The notes under the pieces: generated by a model | The model's database searches: none | What the model was told of the DNA's origin: nothing | Seen by the model: the letters and a program-made list of their open reading frames with translations, nothing else | Translations under genes and position numbers: made by a program | Shown here: one piece after another, positions 14,313-16,983 of the stretch | How positions within the stretch are numbered: position 1 is the stretch's first letter | How the letters are laid out: each line of letters begins with the position of its first letter | NCBI GenBank assembly: GCA_027117675.1 | Contig: JAJAYM010000301.1 | Span: 1-16,983, forward strand | Direction of reading: 5' to 3' | Length of the DNA: 16,983 nt | Source: Actinomycetes bacterium | GTDB lineage: Bacteria; Actinomycetota; Actinomycetes; JAHEKZ01

Positions 14313-14701
14313 GGCAGCTGAACCACGACGGAGGGGGCCTTCACGAGAGCGACGACTTCCACGCCTGGTGCCAACCCGAGCTCTTCCACTGCTTCTCGGG
14401 TCATCAGCGAGACCACGCGGTGTGGTCCAGCCTGGATGTCGACCTGGGCGACGACGCCGTCGGCCTGAACGCGCGTTACGAGCCCGGGGAAAGCATTGCG
14501 CGCCGACGTTCGCGGAGTATCGAGTTCGTCGGCCAATGACGCAGCGAAGGCGGCGAGGTCGGGCCCTGCGACGATCCGTCGACCGTTCGCGCCGCGTTGG
14601 GTGACCAGCCGACCGGCGTCCGCCCAACGCCGTACCGTGTCTGGGCTGACGCCGAGCAATCTGGCGGCGTGGCTCAGGGAGTAGTCAGCGGTAGAGCTCA
14701 T
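14309..14701 (-). CDS. HTH-TOBE molybdate-responsive regulator
   Basis: The 130-residue protein has a MerR/excisionase-like helix-turn-helix at residues 8-35 (SLSHAARLLGVSPDTVRRWA) and a C-terminal Mop/TOBE domain at about 68-130 (ARNAFPGLVTRVQADGVVAQ through VVALVKAPSVVVQLP), which binds molybdate in related proteins. This differs from E. coli ModE, which has a LysR-like wing and two Mop repeats. It probably senses intracellular molybdate and controls the mod operon it heads. The ATG at 14701 sits seven bases after a TATTCT box, consistent with a leaderless mRNA, and its stop overlaps the modA ATG. A dyad and GAATA repeats just upstream are likely operators. The in-frame extension upstream runs into the divergent DUF4245 gene and is not coding. 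Confidence 0.85.
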   Translation of the reverse strand: MSSTADYSLSHAARLLGVSPDTVRRWADAGRLVTQRGANGRRIVAGPDLAAFAASLADELDTPRTSARNAFPGLVTRVQADGVVAQVDIQAGPHRVVSLMTREAVEELGLAPGVEVVALVKAPSVVVQLP

Positions 14702-14708
14702 CTGCGCG

Positions 14709-14714
14709 AGAATA
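14709..14714 (-). promoter_or_regulatory. -10 box TATTCT of the mod operon
   Basis: On the minus strand TATTCT (14714-14709) fits TANNNT and is followed after seven bases by the ATG at 14701, so the operon mRNA is probably leaderless. The -35 position (around 14732-14737) shows no good hexamer, which fits a regulated promoter. Confidence 0.45.
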
Positions 14715-14727
14715 GCACTAATTGCAC

Positions 14728-14747
14728 CGCGAATACGTTGAATAGCG
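14728..14747. promoter_or_regulatory. candidate operator for the mod regulator
   Basis: CGCGAATACGTTGAATAGCG is an imperfect dyad (CGC-N-A-N-T on both sides) over the -35 region of the mod promoter. GAATA also recurs as GAATAGC (14710-14716), GAATACG (14731-14737) and GAATAGC (14740-14746). The CGCTATT half faintly resembles the CGCTATA half of E. coli ModE sites, but the regulator here has a different DNA-binding domain. Confidence 0.35.
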
Positions 14748-14819
14748 GGGATTTTGTGCGTGAATGCGCCCGGACGCCCCTGGGCGGCGAGGACGAGCCT
14801 CTTGCGGGAAGATAGAGCT

Positions 14820-15389
14820 ATGTCAGCCCCGCCCCAGGCACCTCCGCGCAAACGCCAGCGCGGCTTCGAAACGATTCGCGACATGGTCCTGTCGATGTCA
14901 GTGGTCGGCGCCGTGGTCGTCGGGGTGTTCTGGACGGTGGCTTGGCAGCGGCCAGAGGTACAGGGTCCGGTGCGCCCGATGGTCGACGTCGAACAGGTCT
15001 TTACCGATGTGCGCCTGGGCGACACCTTCCCGGTACTCGAGCCGGTAGATCTGCCGGAGAGCTGGACGGCCACCAGTGCGTGGTTCGACACCGCGGAGGT
15101 CTCTGGAGCCATCGGTGGTGGCGTCCTGCACGTCGGCTATCTGACGCCGGGCGGCTCGTACGCCGAAGTACGCCAAACCGACGGCGATGCTGAAGCCGCC
15201 ATCGACGAGTGGGTCGACGGGGGCGTCTCTGTCCAGGAGGTTGCCATCGCCGACGTGGTGTGGCGAGTGGTCGAGTCAGCGGAGACCGGCAAGCAGGGCC
15301 TCGTACTCAGCGATCGCGGCGTCACAATCGTGGTGACTGGCAAGGCGGAGATGGACGAACTTGCGTTGTTGGCTGGTTCGCTGCGCTAG
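14820..15389 (+). CDS. DUF4245 family membrane-anchored protein
   Basis: This 189-residue protein has a basic N-terminus (RKRQRG), one membrane segment (about residues 25-43: VLSMSVVGAVVVGVFWTVAW), and an extracytoplasmic domain of about 140 residues with LPESWTATSAWF and GGGVLHVGYLTPGGSYAEVR blocks typical of actinobacterial DUF4245 proteins such as Rv1100. Function is unknown. The ATG at 14820 follows GGGAAG (14806-14811); the upstream in-frame GTG at 14754 is rejected because its leader looks non-coding. It diverges from the mod operon and converges on xseB. Its TAG stop lies inside the first copy of a 15-bp tandem duplication. Confidence 0.85.
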   Translation: MSAPPQAPPRKRQRGFETIRDMVLSMSVVGAVVVGVFWTVAWQRPEVQGPVRPMVDVEQVFTDVRLGDTFPVLEPVDLPESWTATSAWFDTAEVSGAIGGGVLHVGYLTPGGSYAEVRQTDGDAEAAIDEWVDGGVSVQEVAIADVVWRVVESAETGKQGLVLSDRGVTIVVTGKAEMDELALLAGSLR

Positions 15390-15407
15390 AACTCGCTGCG
15401 CCAGAAC
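15378..15407. repeat. 15-bp tandem duplication at the DUF4245 gene end
   Basis: TCGCTGCGCTAGAAC (15378-15392) is followed directly by TCGCTGCGCCAGAAC (15393-15407). The single difference (T15387/C15402) makes TAG, the stop codon, in the first copy and CAG in the second. The repeat length keeps frame. Confidence 0.85.
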
Positions 15408-15426
15408 GTCATCGAGATCGTCTGCG

Positions 15427-15654
15427 TCACGCCTCGCCCGCAGCGCCAGAGTTGGGTGCCGCAGCCTCCAGACGAGCGCGGGCGCCGTCGAGCCAGGTCT
15501 GACAGATCGTGGCGAGTTCTTCACCGCGTTCCCAGAGCGCGATCGAGCGCTCGAGTGTCAACCCGCCGCCCTCAAGCTGCTTAACGACATTGATCAGTTC
15601 GTCACGCGCGGCCTCGTAGCCGATCTCGGGGGCGCTGTTGTCCGGTGTGCTCAT
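15427..15654 (-). CDS. xseB: exodeoxyribonuclease VII small subunit
   Basis: The 75-residue protein matches XseB in length and sequence (IGYEAARDELINVVKQLEGG, then LTLERSIALWERGEELATIC), an all-helical subunit that assembles in several copies on XseA. The complex degrades single-stranded DNA from both ends to oligonucleotides. The ATG at 15654 overlaps the xseA stop as ATGA, so the two subunits are translationally coupled. The tail is Ala-rich and probably disordered. Confidence 0.93.
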   Translation of the reverse strand: MSTPDNSAPEIGYEAARDELINVVKQLEGGGLTLERSIALWERGEELATICQTWLDGARARLEAAAPNSGAAGEA

Positions 15655-16889
15655 GGCTCTCCATCGGTGGTCGCGGTGAAGCTGCCGCCGGCGACGCGGA
15701 CGAGCAGCGCCGACTGCGGAGCGGGAGGGTTTCGGACGACTGCGCCGTCCCGGGACTGGACCAGGGCATAGCCGCGGTCCAGCGTCGCCTGAGGGGAGAG
15801 AGCGCGCACCCGAGCCCTGGTGTGAGTGAGCTCGGTGTGCGCATGCTCGAGCCGGCCGCCAAGAGCACGGCGACTTCGACGGACGAGGTCGTGGACTGTC
15901 TGCTCATGGGCTTCGACCAACGTCACAGGGGTGGCCAGGACAGGGCGGCTGCGCAGCTGGTCGAGACCAAGCTGTTCGGCGGCGAGCCGCGCGCTCACCG
16001 CCTCGACCATGCGACGCCGTGCGGCGGCGACGGCTTCCAGTTCGAACTCGACATCGGGCACGACTTTGCGGGCTGCGTCAGTGGGGGTGGACGCGCGCAC
16101 GTCGGCGACGAGGTCGAGCAGGGGGGTGTCCTGCTCGTGACCGATGGCGCTGACGACCGGGGTGGCGGCATTGGCCACCGCCCGGATGAGCCCCTCTTCG
16201 GAGAACGGCAAGAGGTCTTCGACTGAGCCGCCACCGCGGGTGATGACGATGACATCGACGGCGGTATCGGCGTCGAGCTGTTGGAGGGCGGCGGTGACCT
16301 GCGCCGCCGCGGTCGGTCCTTGGACGGCGACCTCTCGAGTGTGGAATGTGACCGATGGCCACCTACGTCGAGCGTTCTCGACCACATCCCGCTCGGCAGC
16401 CGATCCGCGTCCGCAGATCAAGCCGACCCCGCGTGGCAAGAATGGCAGCGGTTTCTTGCGGTCGGCTGCGAAGAGACCCTCGGCGGCGAGGGTCGACTTC
16501 AGTCGTTCGAGCCTGGCGAGCAACTCGCCGAGGCCGACGTGGCGGATTTCTCTGGCCGAGAGCGAGAAGGTGCCGCGGGCGGCGTAGAAGGAAGGTTTGG
16601 CAAAGATGACGACGCGGTCGCCCTCGGTGATGGCGGGCTCGGCTGCGTCGACAACTCGTTTGGAACACGTCACGGTGACCGACAGGTCTGCGGCGGTGTC
16701 GCGCAGGGTGAGGAAGACCATTCCGGCACCGGGTCGTCGACTCAGCTGGGCCACCTGCCCCTCAACCCAGATCGGCCCGAGGCGGTCGATCCAGCCAGCG
16801 ACAGCCTGCGCCACCGTGCGGACGGCTGCTGGTTGATCAACGGAGGTCTGGATAGCCACGGCGCCGAGCGTTCGTGGCGGGACTGACAC
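15651..16889 (-). CDS. xseA: exodeoxyribonuclease VII large subunit
   Basis: This 412-residue catalytic subunit has an N-terminal OB-fold (IWVEGQVAQLSRRPGAGMVF onward), the nuclease domain with ITRGGGSVEDLLPF (about 216-229) and SAIGHEQDTPLLDLVADVRA (about 247-266), a coiled-coil-like helical region rich in Arg/Glu/Ala, and a C-terminal segment with LDRGYALVQ. All catalytic-region motifs look intact. The start is the GTG at 16889, with AGAGG nine bases upstream; longer in-frame starts (ATG at 16937 and upstream GTG) would overlap the divergent ispH promoter. It overlaps xseB and diverges from ispH, as in mycobacteria. Confidence 0.95.
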   Translation of the reverse strand: MSVPPRTLGAVAIQTSVDQPAAVRTVAQAVAGWIDRLGPIWVEGQVAQLSRRPGAGMVFLTLRDTAADLSVTVTCSKRVVDAAEPAITEGDRVVIFAKPSFYAARGTFSLSAREIRHVGLGELLARLERLKSTLAAEGLFAADRKKPLPFLPRGVGLICGRGSAAERDVVENARRRWPSVTFHTREVAVQGPTAAAQVTAALQQLDADTAVDVIVITRGGGSVEDLLPFSEEGLIRAVANAATPVVSAIGHEQDTPLLDLVADVRASTPTDAARKVVPDVEFELEAVAAARRRMVEAVSARLAAEQLGLDQLRSRPVLATPVTLVEAHEQTVHDLVRRSRRALGGRLEHAHTELTHTRARVRALSPQATLDRGYALVQSRDGAVVRNPPAPQSALLVRVAGGSFTATTDGEP

Positions 16890-16931
16890 TGGTGATGACC
16901 TCTCGGAAATGTGGGTCGTTGGTTTGACACC

Positions 16932-16937
16932 TACCAT
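16932..16937 (+). promoter_or_regulatory. -10 box TACCAT for leaderless ispH
   Basis: TACCAT fits TANNNT and lies six bases before the ATG at 16944, so the mRNA probably begins at the start codon. TTGACA at 16924-16929 looks like a -35 but is only two bases away and cannot pair with this box. Confidence 0.4.
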
Positions 16938-16943
16938 GGGGCT

Positions 16944-16983
16944 ATGGCCTCCTCCCAACGTCGCGTCCTGCTCGCCGCCCCCC
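16944..16983 (+). CDS. ispH: 4-hydroxy-3-methylbut-2-enyl diphosphate reductase, N-terminal fragment
   Basis: Only 13 codons are in the window (MASSQRRVLLAAP). RVLLAAP is the usual beginning of actinobacterial IspH (LytB), the iron-sulfur enzyme of the last step of the MEP isoprenoid pathway, and continues elsewhere as RGYCAGVDRA. Divergence from xseA matches the Rv1108c-Rv1110 arrangement. A second ATG at 16936 is out of this frame. The call rests on the short N-terminus and gene order. Confidence 0.7.
   Translation, partial: MASSQRRVLLAAP

Noticed and set aside
16924..16929. TTGACA as the -35 of ispH
   Set aside because: It lies two bases from the TACCAT box, and the position 17 bp downstream is inside the coding region with no -10 match.

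Overview
The window is high-GC DNA with dense, often overlapping genes and frequent GTG starts. It looks like a chromosomal piece of an actinobacterium (Actinomycetota). The main support is gene order: a cis-prenyltransferase, a PIN-PhoH protein, class II fumarase, class II fructose-1,6-bisphosphatase (GlpX), a DUF4245 protein, XseB, XseA and a divergent ispH occur in the same order as I remember for Mycobacterium tuberculosis Rv1086, Rv1095, Rv1098c, Rv1099c, Rv1100, Rv1107c, Rv1108c and Rv1110. The species cannot be named from the sequence alone. Several genes have an actinobacterial TANNNT -10 box 6-7 bases before the start codon, which suggests leaderless mRNAs.

Layout. 90-625 (+) is a conserved actinobacterial hypothetical gene broken by an apparent one-base deletion inside a 12-bp palindrome. 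700-1461 (+) is a short-chain cis-prenyltransferase. 1474-2286 (-) is a PAPS-dependent sulfotransferase, divergent from the PIN-PhoH gene (2468-3760, +). A nested palindrome separates that from an UlaG-like metallo-beta-lactamase-fold hydrolase (3860-4627, +). All genes from 4761 to 14701 are on the minus strand: fumC, an Eis-like GNAT acetyltransferase, a gene-free stretch with an 8-bp tandem repeat, an AbiEi/DUF559-like gene with a hairpin on each side, an ABC-2 export pair, glpX, and a molybdate operon (MerR-type/TOBE regulator, modA, modB, modC; transcribed right to left). The DUF4245 gene (+) diverges from the mod operon. xseB-xseA (-) converge on it, and ispH (+) starts at the right edge.

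How the genes work together. fumC and glpX are central-carbon housekeeping genes. xseA/xseB encode the two subunits of exonuclease VII. The four mod genes form a translationally coupled molybdate uptake and sensing unit. The ABC-2 ATPase and permease are coupled to each other, and the ATPase has no normal start codon: its best start is a CTG overlapping the glpX stop. Compared with the mycobacterial order, the GNAT, AbiEi/DUF559 and ABC-2 genes lie between fumC and glpX, and the mod operon lies between glpX and the DUF4245 gene, so these are the accessory insertions.

The least explained structure is the pair of large hairpins at 7754-7810 and 8859-8925 around the AbiEi/DUF559-like gene. They share an identical 12-base arm (GACTTGCATGAG) in the same orientation, and one begins exactly at that gene's stop codon. 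This is the best candidate for an undescribed element.
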